Positions 10,450 through 21,264 of a stretch of 64,000 nt of DNA are shown here, piece by piece. Where the stretch lies: NCBI GenBank assembly GCA_018398575.1, contig JAGTXZ010000024.1:1178001-1242000 (forward strand). The letters run 5' to 3'. The position numbers and the translations under genes are program-made. Every line of letters begins with the position of its first letter. Positions within the stretch are counted from its first letter, which is position 1. This stretch comes from Ampelomyces quisqualis. Taxonomy: Eukaryota > Ascomycota > Dothideomycetes > Pleosporales > Phaeosphaeriaceae. The notes under the pieces were generated by a model. That model saw only the letters and a program-made list of their open reading frames with translations. It was not told the origin of the DNA and made no database searches.

Positions 10450-12552
10450 CTACAACTTGGCCTTGGGCGCGTCAAGCGTAGGCAGCATAATATCCCTGAT
10501 ATCACCTGCCGCCTCATTGAGGTAGAAGCTCATTTTGTCCTATTGTCGTTGATTAGCCAAGAATCCCCGGCACAGATGTGACGATGATGCAACTTACCGA
10601 GCCCAAACCCTTTGAGCAAACATTGAACTGGATGCTATTCTCATTAATCATATACGCGATTCCCCACCCGTCGTCGACGACTTGACTCCACCCGTATCCA
10701 TTGAAGTACTCGCTGCTCAGCTGACTACTGCTGATGAACCATGTAGAGCTGTACGTGTACGCCGGGTCCTTGTACAGAGCAGGGACATCCTCGCCTTCTT
10801 TCAGGCACTTTTTCAGCCCGAACAGGTGCCGATCCACGCCCCGGCCGTCAGATGCGTCGGAGATGTATTTTACGTGCCCGTCGAGCGCAGCGCGGAACAG
10901 CTTTTGGCATTCTTCTGCGCTGGCGTCAGAGCCGTTCATGGCTGCGCAAAACGCGACGGATTCGTCGGATACGGTGCGACATGTTTCTGTGCGGCCTTGT
11001 TGGAAGCGGCGCGTCGCTGCAGATTCGTAAGTGGGGCGGTTCTTGCCGTAGAATTTGTGGTAGGCGAGCTGGATGACCATTTGCACGTAGGCGTCAGGGC
11101 TGCACTTGAATTTCTTGATGAGCCCCTTGCCGTAGCCTTGGTAGGCTTGGACGCGCAGGTCGTGGGCGCCGATTTGGGCTGCAAAGTGCGCTTGCGCATC
11201 GGCAATGTCTTTTTGGAGCTCGGCGTTGATTTCAAAGCGGAGAGGCTTGGGGTTGGGGAGGTCGGAGCGTACATTGGGGTCGTCGAATGGGAGGGCGTTT
11301 GAGAAAATTTGTTGGTTGGCGTAGTCGTTTAGACGGTGTGTAGGAGTGCCGTCCATCATCGAGTGTTCGCCCATGAAGCCCGAGGTGCCGTTGTCGTTGA
11401 TGATGAATTGCAGAGGCTTATCGAACCAGCGGTTTGCGCCGTCACCGTGCCAGTATTGGTGTGCGCGCTCTTCGAGGGTTACAGGTGATGCGTCGTCCAA
11501 GCAGACGATGAAGGAGGCGGCTTCGATGTCCTTAATAGATGCAGCGTTGACGTTGGAGGCAGCCTTCAGCTTAGGGTACACTTCTGACCAAACGTCGCGG
11601 TTCTGTGATGTAAGAACACCAACGGCAGGTGCCTTCTCAGCCTTTTCGTAGATGCGCTTGAACTGAAGCTCGAGCTCGCTGGTGTTGAGCTGCTTGCCAT
11701 TGATCTCGTGTGGAATCTTCCAGAACTGGTTCTTGCGAATGGCAATGATGTGCTGGTTGTCTTTGAAGGGGTACTTCACACCAGTGTCCGCCGGCTTCTT
11801 GGGTACGCGAGAGAAGTTGAACATGTACTCGTACGAGCTCATAGCCATGGGAAGCTTCTTCATGTACTCGGGCTCCAAGCTGCCGTTGTCGACCATCTTC
11901 TTGAACTCGAGAACGGCGGTTGACATGGCAGCTGCGCGCTTGGCAGGGTTTCTCCGCTTCTTGTCATCGCGATGTGAGTAGAAGTAGCTGACATACGGCA
12001 CCACCGGGTCGCGGTAGGCCATGTATGCCGCCTCATTCCACCACTCAGCGATCCAATTTCGCATGTCGGGGGCGTCTCTCCGCGCCACTAAGCGCTGCTG
12101 CAGAGTCTCGCCCGGCCCCCCAGGAGCCACAAACTCGTTGACAGCCTTTGTGGTCTCGTCGTACTCGGTCTTGGAGAGCAGCGGGTGAACAGACTTGAGA
12201 TATCGCTTGGCGGTCTCTTGCAATGTGGGGACTGGAAGGCGCGGGAGCGAGTCTTCAAAGCGCAGCATCGCGCCTCTGCTGTGGTCCTCCTTGTAGCCTG
12301 TCGTTCCTAGGGTGAGATGGTGTTTGACGCTTCAGATCGACATGTGATGGAGCCACGCTTCCACGTACCTGCTGGCAGAGATGACTGTTTCCTTGCGGGT
12401 GCCATTGCGAGAATCTGAACCACCAAGATTAATTTTCAGCCCCACCCCAACCACACGCCATCTCAGATACGTACTCTTGGTGTCTGCTGTGATAGTGTAG
12501 GTCTGCGAAGTATCGAGACAGGTACTCGCGCTCGTGCGACTCTGCTGAACAT
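10450..12552 (-). CDS. CAT2: Carnitine O-acetyltransferase, mitochondrial/peroxisomal
   Basis: Transfers acetyl groups between CoA and carnitine so that acetyl units can move between peroxisome and mitochondrion; the fungal homologues (yeast Cat2, Aspergillus AcuJ) are needed on acetate and fatty acids. Four exons on the minus strand: 12475-12552, 12369-12414, 10598-12306 and 10450-10539; 640 residues. The first exon encodes an Arg-rich presequence (MFSRVARARVPVSILRR). Exon 2 has a second in-frame ATG (12405-12403) that would start a protein lacking it. The catalytic His is in GEHSMMDGTPT, about residue 356, and the last exon ends in AKL, a type-1 peroxisomal signal. All introns (54-62 bp) have good GT/AG ends and matched phases. 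Confidence 0.95.
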
Positions 12553-13220
12553 CACAAATGAGTGTGTGGGAGGATCAACAAGCAGGGGCCGAGGAAACGA
12601 CGATACAAGGTCCGCGAGCTGCAAACACCTCGGCGAAATTGAGCACGCGCTGGCGTCTGCGGCGGTGCGTAACGCGTGACTAATGCCGACTGGGGGAGTT
12701 GTGAACGGATCGCGAGTTGATGAACCTCGGCTGTCGGGGAAAGGTTCGGCCTGACGTCGTGCGAGATGAAGTGCCGCTAGTCCGATGCCAGACAACGTGG
12801 GTTGTTGTCGCTTTTATATCTATGTGCAATATTCGCAGCAGCGGGACAAGACACCAAGCCTTGAGAATTGGATGTTGATGAAGCCGCGGTGGTGGCGCTG
12901 CACTCGACGATTGCCCATGCTCGTTCGGGGCTCTTCCTCGATCGACCCCACATTCTGTGCTTGAAGTGACGTTTGCAGCACAGACGGTGTGGGCCGGCCC
13001 TCTTATTTGGACCGAGGAATCTATAGACTCCACAGTCATACCAACCGAAGGCATGACTTTGCTTCATCGTGTACGATGCTGGAACCAAGGAAGCTGCCCG
13101 ACTTTGACAAACCAGCGTGCTCACCCTCAGCACGTGTCACGAGCGTTACTTCCTGGTGAATGCATCCGCCGACGAGGGCATTGATCGTTCAGCTAATTCT
13201 CCCTAATCTTAAATAGGGAC
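12553..13220. other. Intergenic / carnitine acetyltransferase promoter
   Basis: About 670 bp upstream of the acetyltransferase. Overlapping minus-strand frames here are open but have no recognisable content and end in or run through the first exon. Treated as promoter and 5' UTR plus spacer. Confidence 0.4.
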
Positions 13221-13490
13221 AATAGCTCTTCAATTACACTCGAGGCCGCTTCGTCTGCAATGAGTATCGGTAGGTGGAGTGTTTTACATCTCTAACAGAT
13301 ATCAGGCCCGAAAAGTACTTGAGATCCCTGTCCCCAAAGTTATAGTCTGGTATTCTCAGACTCACAAGAATCCTGTTGGTGCGAAATACATCATCATGGA
13401 AGAGGTCCAAGGCATTCGACTAGAACAGGTCTGGCCAAACATGAGGAGCGTAGAAAGGGTACTGTACTCGAAGCTCAGCCTCCTATAGTT
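13221..13490 (+). pseudogene. APH-family phosphotransferase (kinase-like) fragment
   Basis: Two pieces of the fungal aminoglycoside-phosphotransferase-like family survive: NYTRGRFVCNEYR (about 13218-13260, ending in a stop) and, in another frame, ARKVLEIPVPKVIVWYS, then NPVGAKYIIMEEVQGIRLEQVW (13300-13450). In this family the first piece is the N-terminal entry and the second is the beta-strand and hinge segment of the N-lobe. The residues that should lie between them and the entire catalytic C-lobe are absent. The fragment runs straight into AT-rich DNA from about 13.5 kb. A truncated relic. Confidence 0.6.
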
Positions 13491-14638
13491 GCAGAAGTTA
13501 AGTCGCAAAAATTATCACCGAGCGTTAAAGCGTATTGCTCTATCGTACGGCTATCGTAGCCACGTAGGTTAACTTACTTAATATGCCATCGTAGTAAGCA
13601 TAGCGTGGTAAGAACTACACTTACATCAAGGCTGTGAATTCATGTATCGGAATATGTACCATAAACAACACAGACAGCAATAAAATTGATGGTACCTAGC
13701 CTACAACTTTCACCGGTTACACAGTTACAAATCACTATATCATTACTTAGTAGTCCTGGCTCTATTACATCAAAAAGACAGTAGATATATATGTTACAGC
13801 CGCTATCGATGTATACAGTACTTGAACTCAATTTACGCTCAGCCCTAAGTGCCCTAGCTCTGAATTATAGTTGTTACTAGTTGGCCCAAAGCGTGTCTAC
13901 CGATACGGACTTGTTCGGATATGCTACCTACAACAAAAGCCGCATAGCTCTTGCAGTTGCAGTTACACGAACACAGATTAACAGTAAGCTAAAGAGCATT
14001 AGACTACTAGTAGTAGTACTCTGCTAAGAACAATAATAGACTTATAGCTAACTGCAACTACAATAACATGAAACCCCAAAAGATAATACCTGCCTATCCT
14101 ATGAATGCCCTGGTGTAGGAAACTTATATACTCCTGTCCTACCTTTCGATTTTTGGGAAGCTAGCGTTTGATATATTACTTCTACTGGCCTAAGGCTTTT
14201 ACTCCACAGTACTACCACGAGCTGGCAGGTTAGCGGAGCAAACACAACAAGACTCAACGCCTGTGTCAATAGATGTAGAGTCATAATATTACGTAGTGAT
14301 CGTCTCAGGCGACGAACGCATCATACTAAAGACGCACGTAGTTGATCTGTCAATAGCTTTCGGAGCACATACTTATTCATGTGCCTAGGATTTGTGTCCT
14401 TCCTTGTGAAGCTTCGGCTCAGTGAACTACGCTGGCATAATAACCGCTACCCGCACGACTCTTGTTAGTTTGGTGCGTCGTTCACTATAGTGTAGACTAG
14501 CAACTATGCTTGCTGCATCTATCGCTAGTAATGTGAGCGCCTTTATTGAACTCCTCCTACACTATGTAGGAAAAGACGGAGACGAACACAAGCTGCAGAG
14601 ACCTAAGACCTATCAATGTGCGAACTGAGCTTGCTTAA
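13491..14638. other. AT-rich non-coding stretch
   Basis: About 1.15 kb, distinctly richer in TA steps than the genes to its left, with no open frame above about 63 codons and no recognisable protein or repeat. It looks mildly RIP-affected; I cannot identify what it derives from. Confidence 0.4.
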
Positions 14639-15095
14639 TTATCCATTTTCCACTTGAAAGTTGTTGGCAAGAGTCTCGGTGGTGTTGAACACTGCGCACT
14701 TATGGGTACAGCTAGTACAGCGGAAGAATAGTGTGGATCCTTCGTCCGCCCCTCGCAGTTGCATTTCTCTGAAAAGTGTCGCTGTATTGTCACAAGCAGG
14801 GCATGTTTCAGATGTCATGACCCACGTCTCCACCTGACTGTGGTCGATTGCTCGGACGTTGCTGCGTTTGGCTTGTAGGGTAGAGGGAAAGGCACCCGCT
14901 TTGGAGAAAGTTTGAGTGGATATAGGCCACTTGTCTAAGACGGTAGTCAGCATATCATCGTTGACAGGTTTTGCGAGACGCACTTGGATTCAGCGTTTGG
15001 CAACATTGGCATTCGATATTCTTCACTTTGGGAGCAACCCTGTCCAGCAATTCGCCACAGTCTGTGCAAAAGAGCAGGGTGCCGACTAGAGACAT
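14639..15095 (-). CDS. RPA12: RNA polymerase I subunit RPA12-like, two zinc ribbons
   Basis: RPA12 supplies the RNA-cleavage function of RNA polymerase I, combining an RPB9-like N-terminal and a TFIIS-like C-terminal zinc ribbon. Exons 14984-15095 and 14639-14934 on the minus strand, intron 14935-14983 (gtgcgt...gctgac...ttag), 135 residues. The N-terminal ribbon shows FCTDCGELLD and CQCCQTLN; the C-terminal ribbon shows CPACDN, then RGADEG (usual RSADEG, acidic Asp-Glu kept) and FFRCTSCTHK. It continues about 17 residues past the last Cys pair, whereas family members usually stop a few residues after it. The frame is undamaged although AT-rich DNA lies on both sides. A hAT MITE begins 25 bp upstream of the ATG. 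It could be a diverged second copy rather than the essential gene. Confidence 0.85.
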
Positions 15096-15111
15096 GTTTG
15101 TTGGCTTTGAA

Positions 15112-15119
15112 TGAAAAAC
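15112..15119. repeat. Target site duplication, left copy (TGAAAAAC)
   Basis: Eight bases identical to 15741-15748 on the other side of the MITE. Confidence 0.9.
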
Positions 15120-15740
15120 CAGACTCCGCAACAAACAAATCAAACAAATATGGCCACCCATATTTGGTTTGTTTGGTAAAGCTTGGCACCCAGCCTATAT
15201 TTGTTTGTTTGTTTGGTGTTTTAGAGCTCATATATTTGTTTAATTGACAGATATTTAGTTAAAGTCTTAGCGTTCATATATAGAAGTCTTAGCGCTCTAA
15301 TCTTAGTGTTTTAATTACTTGCAGGCTAGGCTGCAAGCAACTTCAAAAAAGAATGATATTCCTTAATAGATTAATTGTAAGTAAAGGAGTACTTCAACAC
15401 ACAATTAATTAGGATCCTTACTAGGCTACATAGATCGCGATCTATTAGGCTAAGCCTGCTCTTTAGGTTATGTAACTAGATTACGTGATTTAGTCACGTG
15501 ACTGAACACGTGACCATATCACGTGATTAGATTCAGGGGTGAACGCGATCACGATGCCAAAACTCAGCCAAAACTGGCCATACAATACAACAACCAAATA
15601 ATTACCAAATATTTGCAAATATAAGAAATTTTATATTTGTTTGTTTGGTAAAATCCGCTATCTATATTTGTTTGTTTGTTTGATTATTAATCAATCAAAC
15701 AAACAAATATTTGATTCATATTTGATTGTTGCGGAGTCTG
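15120..15740. mobile_element. hAT-type MITE with 8-bp target duplication
   Basis: A 621-bp non-autonomous element. Its terminal inverted repeats begin CAGACTCCGCAACA at 15120 and end with the complement TGTTGCGGAGTCTG (one mismatch) at 15740. It is flanked by the perfect 8-bp duplication TGAAAAAC (15112-15119 and 15741-15748), the size diagnostic of hAT transposition. Both subterminal regions contain many TTTGTTTG/CAAACAAA units, as expected of transposase-binding subterminal repeats. No transposase is encoded. It carries four near-regular CACGTG-type palindromes at its centre-right (see findings). The intact duplication suggests a fairly recent insertion. Confidence 0.9.
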
Positions 15741-15748
15741 TGAAAAAC
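15741..15748. repeat. Target site duplication, right copy (TGAAAAAC)
   Basis: Eight bases identical to 15112-15119. Confidence 0.9.
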
Positions 15749-15929
15749 AGTACCCGGCCACCCGCCCAAGATCCTAGGGCGCTTGCCAAGAAGAGAAGTC
15801 TTTGAGTGTCCGTGCACCGGGGGGCTGCCCGAAGTGGACCCAAACACCAACACCAACACCCGGTACTCCGTACGTACGTATCAGATACTTGCGCGACAGG
15901 TTGAAGTTTCACCCATATCATGTTTTCTA

Positions 15930-16830
15930 TATTCTTTACACAGAACTAAACGCAATAACACCAATCTCATTTGCAAAAAAACGCACGCTGACACCGAGAA
16001 ACGCGTACGGCCAGGTACCAGCTTGTAATTCCTCAAGAACTACGGTAATACCTACAACAGCTTCCCGAAGGCTTCGCGAGAGGCAAAGCTTTCAAAGATT
16101 TCCTGTTCGGCGTCACGATAGCTGCGTTTACGAAGCAAAATTGCTGCTTACCCCCCGGCTCTAGGCGACGCAGAAAGCTCGACAAAGAGACTCTCAACAC
16201 TATGCTTGAAGCACCGATAGTCATACGCTTTAAGACTCCTGAAACTCAGGGAAGAGTCGAAGGAATGGATTCTTTCCCGAGGACCATGCGAAGAGCTGCC
16301 CGGTCAGTTGAACAAGCTGAGATGTTCAGGGCTGTAACGATGAGCACCTTTACTAACAAACCAGCAAGTTTAGCGCAAGTAGTACCGCACTTTTAACCGC
16401 TCTAAGCCTATGTATAACTGGCATGTGTATTAGAGGCTGAGGATCCTTCTTATAGCAATCAAAATTCCGACTCACTGTCTACGGTATATCGCGCTTACAG
16501 CAAGATGCGCTACCTCTGGCTCCTAGCGAACTCACTAGCCCTTAACCCTATCTAGGACACCTTGCTTGTTATCAAGGAGTGTTCAAGCTAACAGCTTCAT
16601 AAGATAAAGGCTATCAAAGAGCTTAAAGAGCAGATACAAGAGTGTGTAGATGATATACAGTTTCGCTAAGGGCAGGCGTTTAAGCAGCCTAGCGCACGCG
16701 TCAAAACACCTCTGCATCGTGTTCTTATGGCTCGCGATATGGTGCTGCTACCGACTTTGTTTAGGCTTGGCATATCGCCTGGTGTTATTACCGGCGGGAT
16801 AGCAGGAGATAATAAGGCTTCCTGATCCCT
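15930..16830 (+). pseudogene. Unknown gene relic at the edge of the RIP island
   Basis: A spliced reading can be traced: an open frame through about 16014 (ending TPRNAYGQ), an intron-like gap 16015-16065 (gtacca...caacag), a long open exon from about 16066 through 16380 (LPEGFARGKAFKDFLFGV; MDSFPRTMRRAARSVEQAE), another intron-like gap to about 16436, then a frame to about 16820 (YRAYSKMRYLWLLANSLALN; LFRLGISPGVITGGIAG) in which the only stops fall where Gln codons would be expected. The protein family is not recognised. The last part seems damaged by RIP spreading from the neighbouring transposons. The start codon and exact exon ends are uncertain. Confidence 0.45.
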
Positions 16831-17994
16831 TTAATTGGGTAGGTAATCACTAGCAAACATCTGCTGTTGTATGTTCTTGCCTCCTCTCGGGCCGTGGCAG
16901 ATTTCTTTTTCGTCATAATATATATCCCGGCACTCTATGTTACAACCAACCCTACCAGAACTCTATAGCCAGGTGCACTTTCTGCCTTTGTCCTACACCT
17001 ATTTACGTTTCTATCAGAAGGGTAATACAAGGTATGTTGATTCTATTTGAGGGTTAATACCTACACGATTACAGCGATTCCCTCTATGTTCACATTTGGC
17101 CTCTCTATCCAATGCACAGTGGTATTCCTACATAGCATTTTGATAAAAATGCTTACGGCTTTGTCAACAGAAATATAGCTAGGTCTCTAACATTCTTTTA
17201 ATCTTTTATAGAACCGCTTGTGCTTGCTAATTAAAATTAAACAAGGCTTTACCCCCTCTATCTTCCGTATTATGCCTATATTAATCCCCCCCCCCAACTG
17301 CGTTGCTGTACAGCAGCAAAAACAGTGTCGAACATGCATCCTAAGTTACTTCTCAAGCTGGTATCTTAGTAATAAAGAATAATCTTTTCTACCTATAACC
17401 GATACTCTCGGCCTTGCTACTCTAGAGAACATTTAAGCTTGTTGCCTTGTTGTTCTTTTAAACTTCTAATCGTATTCTCGCGAATACTTTGCCGATAACA
17501 TATTACGGCATAAACAATAATACTATGCAGGCGCTAGAATGTAGGAATTAGGTACAGGCTTTCTTGTTAAATTTACTAGCATCACAGAGAATACAAGGCT
17601 CCTTTATACCAGAGCACTACTATTAAAGGCTAATATTAAAGCGGCTTAAATAGCTATAGAGCTGCTAAGACATTAACATATACGCTAATCTCTACAATTG
17701 GTAGATACAGAGAATATGTTGCTTTCTATAATTTACTGCCTTCTACGTTAATAGCGCGCAGTAAAGGAAGCTATAATAATCCAGACTATATTTTCGTCTT
17801 CTAGTGCGTGCAATTCAGGCGTTTAATAACTTATCTACTTGCAGAAGTATATTCTAGACACGTAACTTGCTTCCTGAAGATAGTCTCTAGTATAAGGCAG
17901 TGTAGCAAGTAACTATGTAGATACGCTAGTATAGGCAGAGTACCTAGTTATGCTTTAATTAAGGCGCCTAAGAAAACAACACATGTAGACAGTA
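16831..17994. other. AT-rich, RIP-like DNA left of the nested retroelements
   Basis: No open frame of note; in-frame stops are dense and CA steps look depleted. There is a run of ten C at about 17286. It ends exactly at the GGTTT target duplication of the outer LTR element, so it is the DNA into which that element inserted. Possibly an older transposon; I could not identify one. Confidence 0.4.
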
Positions 17995-17999
17995 GGTTT

Positions 18000-18176
18000 T
18001 GCTACAGCTAAGGCCTAAAAGACAGTAAAAGCTTAGTGTATATTATAAGATTATATTAGAGTTAAGAGTCTTATAAGTAAGGCAGCTTAAGCTATCTACA
18101 GGCAGGCACTACTAAGGCACTAAGCTAAAATAGAAGATCCTTTATAGAAACTCTATATTTAATCTATTCTGTAGCA
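18000..18176 (-). repeat. Outer element, left LTR
   Basis: 177 bp, TGCTACAG...CTGTAGCA. It differs from the right copy almost only by transitions (C to T, G to A), with the left copy the more heavily mutated. Confidence 0.9.
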
Positions 18177-18897
18177 TCTGCTCTATCCTTAAATCTTGTT
18201 TTGTTTGCAAAATTAGTCTACTCTAGGCTCTGTAATTTTAATTACTATTAATCTAAGCTATTATTAGGATTATATTTACCTATGTCCTAAGTCTAGGTAG
18301 TATTGTTAGTCTAAGTTTAGCTAGCTTGCCAATTGTTAGCTCTAGTAATCTACTTATTAGCACTATTATTAGCAGAAAGGCCTTCTAACATAAGAAACCT
18401 ATTATTGTTAGTTTCTAGGTTAAGGTTACTAACAATTCCTTTAACAACGTCTTTAAGAACAAATAGAATAGTTAGCGCGTTTTAAGTTAGAGTTCTGTCT
18501 AATTTTAGTTTCCTAGTAACCTCCTAAAAGTTAGTTAAGCTTTTAATAACTACTTTAGCAAGCTTTACTAGTTTAATAACTAGCTTAGATTTAATAGAAT
18601 TAGGCTTAATTACAGTTTTAAGCTTAGCGTTACAGGTCTACTGTATACAAATCTGCATAGCCTGTTAGAATGCCTTAGCCTTATTATTATTATTATTAGA
18701 GTAGTTGTTAGCTTGTAGAGTAGCTCTTAATAGGGCTTGTTAGAATTGTTGCACAGCTCTAGTAACACTAGTCTCAATTCTAAGAGCCTTTTGAATTTAC
18801 AGGTATTATTCAAAAGATACAACTATCTGTTTAGTAACAGTAGTTAGATAATAACGCTAGGAGCTCTATTTGTGCAAGGCTTTCTTAAGGCAGTTTT

Positions 18898-19179
18898 TGT
18901 AAGGATACTATAGCGTAGAGCTATTGGTTGCGTAGCAATGCGCTTGCGCTATAACAACGCTACTCTAGCGTTCTTACGCATAAAACGCGTATAGCTACCT
19001 TAGCGTCTTAATAGCGCTACGCTAGCGCAGACCTAGTATATTCTAGTTATAAGAATACGCGTCTAGTTGTATCTAGAAAAGAGCAGTTTTGCACTAAAGT
19101 AGTAGAATAAGAATTAACTTACTTTTACTTATACTACTATTATTATCCTATAACTTTGCTGCTATATAAACCTCTTATA
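18898..19179 (+). repeat. Gypsy-1 left LTR
   Basis: 282 bp; matches 27300-27581 over its length with transition differences. Contains GCGTAGAGCTATTGGTTGCG near its start. Confidence 0.88.
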
Positions 19180-19228
19180 GTTTTAATTCTTCTACCTTGC
19201 AAAAGAATAGCAGCCTAGTTACCTAATA

Positions 19229-20073
19229 CGTTAGGAAAATTTAAGATTAATCTAATTAGCCTAATTGCTGCAACCTGCAGCAGCCTAACAGTAATACTGT
19301 CTACTAGACAATTTGCTAAAGTTGCTCTACTTACTTCTAGTTGCTAGCAAGTTGCTGGCAAGTTGCTAGCAACCTAACAGTGTCGCTAGTGTCGCTAGTG
19401 TCGCTAGTGTTGCCAATGTCGCTAATTTTACTCACGTGACTGTATTGCTGTATTTTTATAATTACGTAAGTAACCTAAAAATACAAAATATAGAGCAGAA
19501 TTCCCTCTTTAAAATGCACTATTCAGAATTTTTGTAGCTGCTCTAGTTATTAAGATATAGCGCGTTGAAGTTATAAACTTTTTTAAAAAAACTTTTAAGT
19601 ACGTTCAACACAATAGATCTACGCACCTACTATATAATATACTATAATAAAATGTCCTAGAGTAAAATCTACACTTTAGTTACTATTTCTTTAAAAAAAA
19701 ATATAATATATTATCTAGTTAAAGTGCTGGAGCTTTAGCGAAAACAAGCCTTAGCAAAGAACATTAAAAAGTTACAAACTTTACTGCTGTGCATCTCAGC
19801 AACTAGAGCAGCTATAAAAATTCTGAATAGTGCGTTTTAAAGAGGGAATTAAGCTCTATATTTTAGGTTTTTAGAATAATTACGTTATCGCGCGGGTGGG
19901 GCAGGTGGGTCTAGTGGATCAGGTGGATCAATTTGGGCGTTTTTGTCTAATTAGGCAGCCAGAACAAATAGGGGTAGCTAGGCACCGTAGACTACAGTTG
20001 AAAACTGTCTAGTTAACTGTTTCAACAATGTTGCTAATGTCGCGGATATTGCTAACGTTGTGTTTTCCTAACG
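19229..20073. repeat. 845-bp foldback/MITE-like element, copy 1
   Basis: It begins CGTTAGGAAAA and ends TTTTCCTAACG, i.e. has its own 11-bp terminal inverted repeats. Its interior contains a second, larger inverted repeat (TTCCCTCTTTAAAA with GCTGCTCTAG on one side and the complement on the other). Subterminal GTCGCTAGT units repeat four times around 19380-19430. An inverted copy lies at 20228-21072. No target duplication is visible. Confidence 0.75.
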
Positions 20074-20227
20074 TAACAATAAATTAAGATCTGCTTCTAA
20101 GCCTACTAGCTAATCTATTAAGAGAAAACACCTCTAATAAGGAATTAATACTTAGCCTAGGTAAACGCTTAGCGCAGCTAAAGCGCTAGCGCTAAGAACT
20201 TAAGAAGTAAGCTAAGATCTAGACTCT

Positions 20228-21072
20228 TGTTAGAAAAACATAACGTTAGTAACATCTGCGACATTAGCGATATTGTTAGAACAGTTGACTAGACAGTTTT
20301 TAACTGTAGTCTACAGTGCCTAGCTACCCCTATTTGTTCTGGCTGCCTAATTAGACAAAAACGCCCAAATTGATCCACTTGATTCACTGGACCCACCTGC
20401 CCCACCTGCGCAATAACGTAATTATTCTAAAAACCTAAAATATAGAGCTTAATTCCCTCTTTAAAACGCACTATTTAGAATTTTTATAGCTGCTCTAGTT
20501 GCTGAGATGCACAGCAGTAAAGTTTGTAACTTTTTAATGTTCTTTGCTAAGGCTTGTTTTCGCTAAAGCTCTAGCACTTTAACTAGATAATATATTATAT
20601 TTTTTTTTAAAGAAATAGTAACTAAAGTGTAGATTTTACTCTAGGACATTTTATTATAGTATATTATATAGTAAGTGCGTAGATCTATTGTGTTGAACGT
20701 ACTTAAAAGTTTTTTTAAAAAAGTTTATAACTTTAACGCGCTATATCTTAATAACTAGAGCAGCTACAAAAATTCTAAATAGAACATTTTAAAGAGGGAA
20801 TTCCGCTCTATATTTTGTATTTTTAGGTTACTTACGTAATCATGAAAATACAGCAATACAGTCACGTGAGTAAAATTGGCAACATTAGCGACACTAGCGA
20901 CACTAGCGACACTAGCAACACTGTTAGGTCGCTAGCAACTTACTAGCGACTTGCTAGCAACTAGAAGTAAGTAGGGCAACTTTGGCAAATTGTCTAGTAG
21001 ACAGTATTGCTGTTAGGCTGCTGCGGGTCGCAGCGATTAGGCTGATTAGATTAATCTTAAATTTTCCTAACG
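20228..21072. repeat. 845-bp foldback/MITE-like element, copy 2 (inverted)
   Basis: Near-perfect reverse complement of 19229-20073, the same length to the base, separated from it by 154 bp (20074-20227). The differences are mainly transitions. Together the pair forms a long palindrome of 1844 bp just inside the Gypsy-1 left LTR. Confidence 0.78.
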
Positions 21073-21264
21073 CTAAAGAAGGAAGTACGCTAATAAGAGC
21101 AATTATTAGCAGGTAAACAACTTCTTCTACCTTCTAAACAGCTCTTAGGCGCTCTAAATAAAACAGATCTACTAACTCCTCTAGTTAGACGCAACACGTC
21201 CCTACTAGCGCAACGCCTCTAACTTAACCTATTAGCACTACTAGAACGCAGGCTAAAGATTAAG

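Noticed and set aside
10682..11302. 206-codon plus-strand frame
   Set aside because: Shadow of the carnitine acetyltransferase coding strand.
19180..19228. Target duplications for the paired 845-bp elements
   Set aside because: Flanks of neither copy match over 2-9 bp, so no transposition class can be assigned.
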